Positions 54,205-64,000 of a DNA stretch of 64,000 nt are shown here, in pieces. Position 1 is the stretch's first letter. The number at the start of each line of letters is the position of its first letter. Source of the DNA: Adiantum capillus-veneris (taxonomy: Eukaryota; Streptophyta; Polypodiopsida; Polypodiales; Pteridaceae); contig CM043962.1 in NCBI GenBank assembly GCA_014529385.2, forward strand, positions 50,482,598-50,546,597, given 5' to 3'. The position numbers were made by a program, and so were the translations under genes. A model generated the notes under the pieces. The model ran no database searches and was not told the origin of the DNA. It worked only from the letters and a program-made list of their open reading frames with translations.

Positions 54205-55212
54205 CTAGGCCTCGACGAGTGAGGCATCATCAATAAGATCTTGCACCGTATCATCGTCTATCTCTAATTGCAGACATAACTCTGCCCCAAATCGTTCTGG
54301 CAGATTGTCTTCATCCATTGCATCTTCATCTACAAGTGTCATATCTGCTTCGACTGCGTCATCCCTCGTATATCTGTTAGCTTTCTCTGCCATACCTTTG
54401 TCCATCTCACCGAATGTCACAGTAGTATCTGCGTCGTCTGACCGACTTTCCTCCAGGAGCTCTTGCCCTTCAAATACTTGTTTATTTCTTGGAGCAACCT
54501 GAACCACAAACCACCATTGTCGCTCTCGAGGGTCCAGTACAAAGACCACTTGCTTGCAATGTTCGGGGAGAGCAAATGTGTCGCTCGCATTTGTCCAAAC
54601 CTTTGTAGAATCTATTTGCACAAGCTTGTTTCCATCTCTACGTACCGTTGCATTGCGACCAGAAGTAATCACCTTGAACCACTTCACATCCAACAAAAAC
54701 ATCTCAAACCGCCTGAAGCTGACTTTCAGGATATCTGGCACCAGACCACAGTAATCCAGGTTGCTAGTGCTCTCATTCGTGTCTCTGGCACTGGCCCTGC
54801 TCTTTTGCATGAAACTAACCATTACCCCACTATCAAACGTGTTTCTTCTCCTATCAATTTGTTGTGTTATGAAATGCTTTCCATGCGACCACAGTGCCAT
54901 GTATGTATGATACCTCCAGTCACATCCAATAGCCAGCTCTTCCTCTTCTAGAGATATGGGTTCTCCGATCTGTCGAGCTGCTCTCACTATCTTGTCCAAC
55001 CATGCCATTGTAGGAAATTGAGGTAGAGGAGCAAGATAGTCTAGCAAGGGTAAGCCTCTAGTCGTTCGTCTTCGCCTGAAATTGTGTTGCTCCCTATGGC
55101 GTCTCTCTTTCTCTTCTTCGTACCTTTCAAGCCATTTTTGCATCGGCTCTGAATTTAGTATACAGAAATTCATGATCTTTTCTCGCATGGCGTCGTTCAT
55201 TTTCTTCAGCAC
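54205..55212 (-). pseudogene. tnp2 C-terminal block (DUF4216-like) with acidic tail
   Basis: The 335-codon frame follows the TAG at 55222 in the same register. It reads MREKIMNFCILNSEPMQKWLERYEEEKERR, LAIGCDWRYHTYMALWSHGKHFITQQIDRRRNTF, LVPDILKVSFRRFEMFLLDVKWF, FALPEHCKQVVFVLDPRERQWWFVVQV. It ends in an Asp/Glu-rich tail with its own stop at 54205. The Met at 55212 is internal, not a separate start. Confidence 0.75.
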
Positions 55213-55221
55213 ACCTTGCCC

Positions 55222-56288
55222 CTATGGCTCCTCTCCCACCAGTCTTACATCCTCCTTATCGCTCCACAATCGAGGCATTTCTGGGTCAGAAACGGATAGA
55301 AATTTGATCGTCAAGACAAGAGACTCTTGCACCAGCCATCCTTCTGCCATGCTCCCCTCTAGACGCTCTTTTTCGCGAACAAAACCCTTAAGTGTTTTCA
55401 TGAACCTCTCTAGAAAGAACATCCAACGGCTGTGGATTGTACCTGCCACTGCAACCTCATCTACTACATGGACGAGCAAGTGCATTTGGATAGTTAGGCA
55501 GCTTGTGGGTAGATACTTCTCAATCATGCAAACTGCCTCAATGGAGTTAGCCCTTGCGACTGCAATAGATTCCTCTCGTATCTCCTTGGAAGAGATCCAC
55601 CGCACTAGCTCTGAAATCTTGTATATGCAGGTCTGCACTTCCTCCGTTAAACACCCCTTGATCGCAATTGGAAGAATGAATTGCAAGAACTTATGCCAGT
55701 CGTGCGATTTCAGTCCTGACAGCTGATCGTCACAGGTGAATGCTGTCTTGAGACATCGCATATATCCTGTTGGCTTCCTGAACTCTGAAATCACCCTTTT
55801 AACTTGTCGCTCCTCGCTTTTTAGCAATACCCATGGTGCTCTTGGAAGCTTTGTTTGGCTAGCTGCATTGGTGAAAGGCCATACCTCTGGCATCTTTCCA
55901 ACTGAATGCAAATCATCTCGTGAAGCTCGATTGTCTTTCATTCCCATGATTGTCTTCCAGATGAGCTCTCACACATTCTTGAATATATGCATTGGATCCA
56001 GCAAATGGTTAATTAGTAGATCACCCCTGTACGGCAACATATGGAGAATGGACAAACGTTTCATTCCTGGAACAGGTTGCCCCTCATGTTGCTCCCATTG
56101 GCGATGCCACTCTTGTACATGCATAGGATGACAGTCAACACAACCAAGCTGACCTTCGCGCAAGTGATGGCCATCTAGAAGATAACAGTGGTGGCCTTGA
56201 TAAATTGTCTTTTGAACAGAGGCAGAATAGCGCACATCCAAAGACGGCCCGCAAATTGGACATGCATTGTATCCCAAAGTTGTAAGCC
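55222..56288 (-). pseudogene. tnp2 exon 3: second core block and C-terminal helical region
   Basis: The exon begins GLTTLGYNACPICGPSLDVRYSASV, with a second C-x2-C pair, then HLREGQLGCVDCHPMHVQEW, LPYRGDLLINHLLDPMHIFKNV. A TGA at 55969-55971 follows, and the same frame continues with ELIWKTIMGMKDNRASRDDL. Later come FRKPTGYMRCLKTAFTC, LKSHDWHKFLQFILPIAIKG and the conserved MHLLVHVVDEVAVAGTIHSRWMFFLERF. The segment ends at TAG 55222, where the other copy has Gln. Confidence 0.75.
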
Positions 56289-56367
56289 CTGCATATATTA
56301 AAGCATGATTCAGGCCAAGGCAAAGTGCTTGCAAATAGTGAGAATTTTGTAAATCAAGAACCATTAC

Positions 56368-57104
56368 CAGAAGCTTCTCTGTATCCTGGCCAATCATGCA
56401 TAGTCCACATAAGAAGTCCATGGATCCTTGCATGCTGTTGTCCTACTGGTTCAACCGCATCTGCTATGTCGATCCCATGCCATAACTCCTGGAGCTCGTC
56501 AACTAGTGGAGCTAGTACATCCATGTTTTTTGCCTTGAACTTACCAGGTACAATCAAGCTTAATATCAAATGACCCTTCTTGATGGCAAGCCACGGCGGG
56601 AGGTTGTAATTGATAAGGCACACAGGCCAAGTGCTCCATGACGAGCTTCTCAAGCCAAATGGATTGACTCCATCCATTGCCATGACCAAACGCAAATTAC
56701 GTGGTTCACTCTTAAAATGTGGCCAGGTATCTTCAATGTGCCTCCAAGCCTTTGAATCAGCGGGCACCCTAAATGTTGTGTCAGCGGATCTATTTGTAGA
56801 ATGCCACCGCATCAACTTTGCAATGGAACCACAACGAAACATGCTTTTTATCCTAGGAATAATAGGGAAATGCCGCAACACTTTAGCTGGCACTGTCTCG
56901 CCAAACGCATCTTGTTTGTAGTACATTGCTCCGCACTTAGGACACGACAGACAATCTGCGAATTCATTGCGAAAAAGAATGCAATCATTTGGACATGCAT
57001 GAATCTTATTGTAGTCCAAGCCAACTGAGGTCAATAGTTGCTTTGCGTCTGGCCTGGAGGGGGGCATTTCATTGCCAGCCGGGAGAAGTTTCTCCCACAA
57101 CAAC
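56368..57104 (-). pseudogene. tnp2 exon 2: zinc pair and first core block
   Basis: The exon opens after ttaaacag with LLWEKLLPAGNEMPPSRPDAK. It contains the C-x2-C pair CLSCPKCG, VPADSKAWRHIEDTWPHF, the DGVNPFG block with a conserved Asp, and VNYN-like INYNLPPWLAIKKGHLILSLIVPGK. It ends MWTMHDWPGYREASG at the donor GTAATGG. The frame is open throughout this exon (249 codons from the first Met), which gives the clearest Transposase_21-type signature in the window. Confidence 0.8.
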
Positions 57105-57929
57105 CTGTTTAAGCCACATTAAATTAAAAAGCTCCCCAAGCACGTCACCGTTGCAATCGGAAAATCTCTTTTGTAAATTACGTATCTAAACAAAGCAGTG
57201 ATGCTTGCATCTGACCACCCGTATACTGACTGAAGATTCAAAAACGCCAGACAGGTACGAAGCACAAATATTTTGGCGCCTTCATAGATTGGTTGACGTG
57301 CCAACTTCCTCAACATGTCTTCAGGAGATAGGCGCATGGCTTCTGGTGCTGCTTCGTTAGCGTTCTCCTCGCTTGTCTAGAAGAAGGCATCCAGCATCTC
57401 CTCCATGCCGTCGTCTTTTGTCTGTAAGCCCTTTTCTGCTTCCATCCTTGGCTCTATATTGGTCGGACCTTCACGCATAATCCTTTTTCTCTCTCTCTCA
57501 GATGTAGGTGTTATGTCGCAAAAATCAATGCCCGTTCCGTAGGAGTCGTATCGTAGATTCTGTACGATTTCTCTAGCAAACTCTTCGTACTTGTGCACAT
57601 GCTCATTGTATATCCTACACATGCACAGGATTTGATACTTGCAGAGCGTGCACGAGCATGCAATCTTTTCCTCCATGTTAGTTGATGACATTGCCATCTA
57701 CAATGATTGTGAATGTTGTTTTAATATATATACTCCTCACAATGTAAACTACCTCGCATTCTCTAGTCTTGACCGATCTCCGTACACCTCGTTCCAGAGG
57801 TGTACGGAGATCAGGACCACCGGGTCAAAATCTCGTCTTTATTGGTCAAATCCTATATGGGTAGACACGTACGTGCACTCCCAATGTAGCGGGAAAACCC
57901 CTTTGCCTCTTTTAGTTCCATAGTTTCTT

Positions 57930-58740
<811 letters not shown>

Positions 58741-59110
58741 TACCACAGCAGAGCCACGACTGCGGAGGACTACACAACATCGATAGAGGCTGCATCAGAG
58801 GATCCAGGTCACTTTGGCTCGACATGCACAACGCCCGGTTAGACTTCTGACCATGGAGGAGATTGATGAGATCCGCCAACGACCGATGCTGGATCTCCTA
58901 TGATCTACCTATCCCAGCTAGCTGTTTTAGCTGCTTAGTCCACACCCAGCAGTTTAGGATTCCATAATATTTTATTTCGTCATTTTGTCATCTTGTTACT
59001 CTGACTTTGTATCAAATCCACCACATTGTAACTTTCTGGTCTCATAGGTAACTTTGGCATTTTGAAGACGTTAATATAAAATTTCATTTTCATTTCTCTC
59101 TTTAATTTCT
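58741..59110 (+). other. Possible LINE-like 3' end
   Basis: The segment ends ttctggtctcataggtaac and is followed by CT-rich and CA-rich repeats, resembling the LINE 3' tail at 4316 and 5894 (tggtcccataggtca). The resemblance is short and the upstream bases show no LINE coding, so the call is tentative. Confidence 0.3.
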
Positions 59111-59139
59111 CTTTCTTTAATTTTAATTTCCTACACATA

Positions 59140-59142
<3 letters not shown>

Positions 59143-59220
<78 letters not shown>

Positions 59221-59380
59221 ATTTCCTACATGCACACACACATCTCTCTCTCTCTAGCTTTTTAATTTCCTATTTACACACACACACACACACTTTTCTC
59301 TCTCTTTCTCTCTTTGATTTTCTACACACACACACATTTCTCTCTCTCTCTCTTTCTTTAGTTTCTTACACACACACACG

Positions 59381-59472
<92 letters not shown>

Positions 59473-59532
59473 CACACACACGATGTAGAGATAGAGAGAG
59501 AGGGGTTGGGGGGGGGGGGGGGGGGGGGGGGG
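59143..59532. repeat. CT, CA and G microsatellite block
   Basis: CT tracts at 59143-59219 and 59384-59469 are separated by CA and TTTC variants, and a G-run of about 26 lies at 59507-59532. No coding is supported. Confidence 0.93.
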
Positions 59533-59579
59533 AGAGTTTCATAATACCTGCGCAGCAGGTTTCGGCCAAGAGATCTGAG

Positions 59580-59844
59580 CGCGTCGCAGGCAAAAATGGA
59601 CGTCTGCACGGATTTCAATTTTTTTTGCCCCCAATTTTTTGCATCGAAATCTGCATCGATATACTAGTGGTAATATCCGTCAATATACGCGTGGTAAAGT
59701 ATGCCTTGCCACACGTATTTCCATGCGCATATCGACGGATGTTCGGACGCATATATCGACGGGTTGCAAGTACGTCAATAACCGCGTGGAAAGGTACGGC
59801 CGTCGATATATACTGCGTCGATATCTTGATGTTACGTTGTAGTA
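59580..59844. repeat. Subterminal repeats and right terminus of CACTA element
   Basis: Repeated tcgatat, gcgtcga, tacgcgtgg and gacggat motifs occur over 260 bases, ending gttacgttgtagta at 59844 and followed by the duplicated tag. Confidence 0.75.
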
Positions 59845-60058
59845 TAGAGGACATCACAAGAAATCTAGTGGTCTTTTCAAAAGTGAATTTGGATATCAAA
59901 AACCAAACCAAAAGCCCTAAACTACCTAGTACTCTGACAAAGTGCCAGAATTGACCTAACTTTCAATCGAGAGGTCCATTTTCAAAAAAATTGATACCAT
60001 AGGACCTACTAATCATGTTGAATATGATGGTATCAAGAGAAGTCAATTTGAGCTCCAA

Positions 60059-60477
60059 ACATGGATTGCAATCCATGTACCCATAGTGACAACTTAACCT
60101 AAAACTTTCCAGATCAATAGTGCATACATAAGGAAACATATCCCCAAGCCTAGTTGTGAAAAAATTTGAGCAACTCTGGGTCAAAAGGCAGCAAAACAGG
60201 TGACAGACAAAAAACCGCGCTGTAGACATAGTGTTGACTATTTGACCTATCAAATCAAGTCCAAATCCAAAAAGATTTGAGATTTAGCTTGTGGACATAG
60301 TCAACAACAAACTCCTAAGAGATCAAGTCCAGATGTGGTTGAACATGGATTGCGATCCATGTACCTCAACCTCAGAATTTGATAAAATTGATAGAGAGCC
60401 TGCATATGACCATGTCTACACACTTTCAAGATTGGGAGAAAAACATTTGACAGAGGAAAATGGATCGCGATCCATGT
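60059..60477. repeat. Palindrome array of second gypsy element, right part
   Basis: Three more copies of the 20-bp ACATGGAT palindrome start at 60059 (perfect), 60343 and 60458, at intervals of 284 and 115 bases. A degenerate trace (ggggatccatatacc) is at about 61120. The short last interval resembles the 124- and 135-base intervals in the other gypsy element. Bases 60478-60908 are leader sequence with no gene seen. Confidence 0.9.
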
Positions 60478-60908
60478 ACCTCAACATAGTGGAGGCATCT
60501 AACTTGGTGATCTTATAGACATACTTGAATACATCGCAAATCTCAAGTTTGGGCTAAAAATACCTTTGGGAGGCCAAGATACAAGCCAAAGTTCCTATGT
60601 TTTGGTCATGAGACTATATTGAGTTCTGTTTCAAGTGCAATTCCCTAAAATTGCTCTAAATTTTGATTAACAACTCCAAATTGAGTTAGGTATAGCCAGA
60701 AAGAAAGCTTGTGAGCAATAGAGCTGAGTTTTTCTAAGTTTCTTAAATCCAAACTTTTAGGGTACCCCAAGACCAATTTCCAGAGACCAAAAAAGACACA
60801 AAGACTTGACTTTTGAGAGACCTTACTAGGGGAAAAAAGAGATAGGTTGCACTAGGCCAAAGTGGGCTTGTAAGATACTACCTTGAGAGTTTTGAGTGAG
60901 TCTTAACC

Positions 60909-62144
60909 ATGACAAATCATCCACCACTAGGGTTATCTACTTCACTGAGAAACATGAAAAATGCAGCAAACACTGCAATGCCTTCAATAGTGGGATTGGG
61001 AGAATACATAGAGGAGAGGCATCCTCTGATCAACAAATTGAATATGAGATTCATTAGAACCAATGAAGCCATAAAGTTCTTATGGATTACACTCATGATG
61101 GATTATACAAATTCATAAATGGGGATCCATATACCTTCTATCAATGTGTAGAACCCATGCATGAGAGTTGACCATCCATAAACACCTCTGTGCATTCCCA
61201 TATACAGATACCCACGGAGTGCAAGTTTTGATGATAGAGATAATTATGGAAGAGAGTACAAACTTGTCAATCCAATTGACTTAGAACGATACACATACAA
61301 GGGTATTTTGATCTCTACTTACTTTCAACCAATAACGATGCCAGAGCACATATTTGAGAGGATTCCACCGGGATTCACTTCAAGACGAGAGGAGATAATG
61401 AGAGATGTCTTTCCACGAGACCAAAAATTGCTTAGATTAATGAATGAAGCACAACAATTAAGACAATATAAAGTGGCTCAATGTGTCAAGACAAAGTACA
61501 GTGGGTCAAAGGATCCATATGCTCATGTCTCACTCTTCAAACAAGTTTTGAGATCTGAATAGACTGAATATTTTCATACTCAGTATGATGGATCTGGGTT
61601 GACATTGGAAGGAACACCCTTGACTTGGTTCCAACCATTGAATAGAGATGATTTTCCCAACATAGCACAACTCTTGAAAGAATTCATAGATGAATTCTCA
61701 AAAAGGAGAGTCAAACATAACACGCTATCAAAGATCTACTCTTTCAAACAAAGAAATAACGAAAGAGTGAAGGAAGATTTGCTTCGCTTCAAACAATACA
61801 TAGACAGATGTCATGTGAGGGAGTTACCACAAGATGAGATATTATCAATTCTCTTCATAGAGGGCTTGAGGAATGAAACTCTAAAAAAGGACCTACATTT
61901 GAAAGGATGCATGGCATTTGAGCAAGTCACTAGAGATGCTCTATATCTAGTTGATGATTGCAAGGCCTACGGGGAGGTGAGTGAAGATATAGATAACACA
62001 ACTAGTAGTGCCTCATCTCCGAAAAGCGAAACAACAACAAAGAGATATGTTCAAATTCCTTGGGAATCAATCATTGATCAAGTCGTTGGGGGGGTAGTTA
62101 CAAGAATAAACCAAGGCTACAAACAAAACCTAGATGTACAATAG
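60909..62144 (+). pseudogene. Gag polyprotein of second gypsy element, broken
   Basis: In one reading frame from ATG 60909, with stops at 61116-61118, several to about 61200 and a TAG at 61560-61562, the sequence encodes YGREYKLVNPIDLERYTYKG, RQYKVAQCVKTKYSGSKDPYAHVSLFKQVLRSE, then LTLEGTPLTWFQPLNRDDF, KRRVKHNTLSKIYSFKQRN and LSILFIEGLRNETLKKDLHLKGC. These align block by block with the capsid of the first element. The TAG at 61560 replaces the codon for Gln in RAEQITDFHTQ, as expected from C-to-T change. After VQ at 62144 an in-frame TAG precedes CITCGGDHPTPWC, a knuckle-like motif. Confidence 0.75.
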
Positions 62145-62149
62145 CCTCA

Positions 62150-62760
62150 ATTGAGCAGATGTATTACTTGTGGAGGGGATCACCCCACTCCATGGTGTAG
62201 CACTCAACCAAAGCCACAACATGTGCTAGGGCAACAGGCAACAACCACCTCTTCAGGATGATGGCAGAGTAGTAGTCAACTACACTCAACCAATGCACGT
62301 GCCACAACCCATGAAAAACTAGTACTCCATGGATACAAATACGCTCAGGTTCATAGCCAATCAGGAGTATGGTCCAAAGAAAATTCTTACTAGGCAAGAA
62401 CAACCATCGGCTGGATCACTAGCTATGAAGCAAGAAGGTCCATGCTATGAATGTGGAGGTGACCATTGGGCATGGAGTTGTCCAAACAAGGGTCCAAAAA
62501 TAGAATTATTTGTATTTTGTGATGGTTGTGGGAGACACCATGCCAGCACTGTGCTAAGAATCCAGACTACAGGGGAAAAGAAACAATGAACGTTATAGGC
62601 ATGATGCCTTCTTCAAGTGGATCCAAGGTAGAACCCACCATTCCTTTGAACGTGATGACTTGAGCTCAAGCTCAAGAAGCAGCCAAAAAATGCAATCGTT
62701 GAGGAGGAAGCCACATTGCCTATTCAAACAGAAATAAAAAACTTATTCGTGAGAACATGA
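62150..62760 (+). pseudogene. Nucleocapsid remnant with zinc-knuckle motifs
   Basis: Frames here contain CITCGGDHPTPWC (about 62160), then CYECGGDHWAWSCP (about 62445), a full CCHC knuckle, and CDGCGRHHAST, a second one that has lost its last Cys. Between them is a Gln-rich, frame-shifted stretch. The order matches the two knuckles of the first element, with an extra copy of the first. Confidence 0.6.
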
Positions 62761-63300
62761 AGAAAATCATGGAAAGCCAAACGAGACAAAAAAGAAAGCA
62801 AAAAGGCTACAAGAGAAAGCTGCTTTGGAAACTTAACTCAATCAAACAAAAGAATAGCTTAGATGAGAGAAAGAAAGCAAGAAAAATGAAAAGGGACCTA
62901 AAGAGTCAAATACTAACTCGGGAGCTTCAGTCTTGGTCGACAAAGTGTTTGAACCTTTAGATGCAATTTTGAAGGCCTATGAAGCTATGCTAAAACATAG
63001 TTAAACCCAAGAGAATAGATGGCTGACATATCCTCATCCAGGGTATGAAAAAGAGAGGTTGCAAATGTGCAAGGGGCTCATCTAGGTGGCCCAAGCCATT
63101 ATGGGACCACATGTTCCAGATGCTCCAAACACGGAAGTGCTAATCCGCAAAAAAATCCAGGAATTGGAAAGTCATGGCTTGTAAATAGAGAGGAAGAGCC
63201 AGGAGTTGAGTCACCTTTAGATACAAGGGAAGTAGCCAATACCACACAGATGGGGTGGGCTCACAACTAGTGATGCCTATTTCAGAGGTAGAAGAACCGT
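62757..63300 (+). pseudogene. Gag C-terminal basic segment and Gag-Pol junction, degraded
   Basis: A very basic frame (QKRKQKGYKRKLLWK, RKKARKMKRDLK) is followed, in another register, by VDKVFEPLDAILKAYEAMLKH and YEKERLQMCKGL, matching the 38.6-39.1 kb segment of the first element. Stops and shifts are frequent. Confidence 0.5.
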
Positions 63301-64000
63301 GGCCACAATCCTTATGGAAATCGATTAGAAACAAAAAGATGGTAGTGCTACTTTACAATCAGCATCTATCCTTGAGATAAACATGGATCACAAATTTTTC
63401 CTAGGGGATATAAGATCTTTATATGGGGATACCGGGTCTGTCGTATCTGAAGAGAGAAAACCACGCTCTCTATAGACTTTGCCATCTTTCATAGGAGAAC
63501 TTGAAACAAAATTGGAGGTTAAAATGGTACCTTCTCAGTGGAAAGCCACATAAAAAATGATGGATACCAAGAGCTTGCATAAATTGATGTCTTCTCCTAT
63601 ACAATGCACAATTCATCTCTCAGGACTACTAAAAATTAGACCGCATCTATGGGTCCAATGGGCAAAAACCTAGAAAACATGGGGTTGAAAATCCCTTCAC
63701 ATGACCAACTTGCGAACAGAAACATGGATGACACCTCGCCTAAGAAACCACAGACAAAGCCAGTACCAGTAAACAAGGTGGGTGACTACTGCGAAGGAGA
63801 AGAAGAAAACACCACCTTACCACTTGAGTACAAAGGAGTAAAGATGATTGCTACATTAAATGGTGGGGTAGGAATTTCCATTGCAACCAAAGAAATATGG
63901 AAAAAATGGGGAAAGCCTCTACTCTTAGGAAAACTCAAAAGAAACTGCAATTAGCGGATGGATACATGGAGAAACCGATAGGAATATTAGAGAAAATCAT
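63301..64000 (+). pseudogene. Protease-like domain of second gypsy element, inactive, truncated by window edge
   Basis: After degraded sequence to about 63640, a frame reads KPVPVNKVGDYCEGEEENTTLPLEYKGVKMIATLNGGVGISIATKEIWKKWGKP. This aligns with KPVPLNKVGEYCEGEE and MAILDSRAGVAIATKEIWKKWGKP of the first element. The active-site position reads NGG where proteases have DSG, so the catalytic Asp is gone. After a shift, QLADGYMEKPIGILEKI continues to the window end. Confidence 0.65.

Larger units (their letters stand above)
54205..57697 (-). pseudogene. tnp2-type CACTA transposase, nearly full-length with three stops
   Basis: Five coding blocks joined by two short introns (57181-57105 and 56367-56289) keep frame apart from TAG at 57377, TGA at 55969 and TAG at 55222. 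Comparison with the other copy supports at least the last as CAG changed to TAG (EEPQGQG). In order: an N-terminal Cys-rich start (CSCTLCKYQILCMC), IYEGAKIFVLRTCLAFLNLQ, CPKCGAMYYKQD, RKVLRHFPIIPR-like VLRHFPIIPRIKSMF, MAMDGVNPFGLRSSSWSTWPVCLINYNLPPW, LLDPMHIFKNV, HDWHKFLQ, HLLVHVVDEVAVAG, MAEGWLVQESLVL and a final acidic tail. It is the best tnp2 in the window, about 1,100 codons, and presumably cut element ends when intact. Confidence 0.85.

Noticed and set aside
57776-57811. Hairpin tctccgtacacctc as a transcription terminator
   Set aside because: Such terminators are bacterial. Here it is a short inverted repeat upstream of a plant transposase gene with no T-run.

Overview
The window looks like an intergenic, transposon-dense stretch of a plant nuclear genome. 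Grounds: CACTA (En/Spm) elements with intron-bearing tnp2-type transposases, a very large Ty3/gypsy element with a tRNA-Asp-type primer site, a plant-style Helitron end, LINE remnants and very long CT/GA/GT microsatellites. I cannot fix the clade from sequence alone; the repeat load would suit a large genome such as a fern, lycophyte or gymnosperm, but that is inference. I found no host gene, tRNA, rRNA or CRISPR array that I can support.

Layout. 1-4.35 kb: a LINE built from two diverged copies joined at about 1606, followed by a CT microsatellite. 4.55-5.95 kb: an internally deleted LINE that keeps ORF1 and the same 3' end, again running into CT repeats. About 7.1-17.1 kb: a decayed CACTA element whose tnp2 gene is interrupted inside an intron by a second CACTA element (9661-14906, 3-bp target duplication gta). 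The second element carries a 172-bp palindromic satellite, a tnp2 C-terminal fragment and a TnpA-like gene. 17.3-20.4 kb: a tnp2 remnant and degenerate AT-rich repeats.

20380-44293: a Ty3/gypsy element of about 19 kb on the minus strand, with 989-bp LTRs and a 6-bp flanking duplication tctgcc. Its 3' LTR is split by a 4.9-kb gag-only LTR element (20567-25482). In element order it has 5' LTR, PBS, palindrome array, Gag, protease-like domain, RT-RNase H, integrase, a second protease domain, a tail with repeated KQxWxxK motifs, a second palindrome array, an extra coiled-coil ORF of about 1,090 codons, PPT and 3' LTR.

44.3-50.8 kb: microsatellites, a roughly 290-bp Helitron, a second Helitron end in inverted orientation, and the end of another CACTA element. 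50834-64000: a related, more decayed gypsy element on the plus strand. Its leader carries a different palindrome at a similar spacing of about 280 bp, and it is split by a 7.6-kb CACTA element (52216-59844, target duplication tag) with tnp2 and TnpA-like genes on the minus strand. Its gag and protease remnants run off the right edge.

The most unusual signal is the set of regularly spaced 20-24-bp perfect or near-perfect palindromes. In the main gypsy element, array A ends 164 bp before the gag ATG and array B ends 166 bp before the ATG of the extra ORF, with matching internal spacing. This suggests a duplicated leader or regulatory module serving two genes. The next most unusual is the intact retropepsin motif downstream of integrase, while the protease in the usual place has a changed active-site triad. 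Most coding regions carry nonsense codons that fit C-to-T change, plus single-base frameshifts, so most copies are probably dead.
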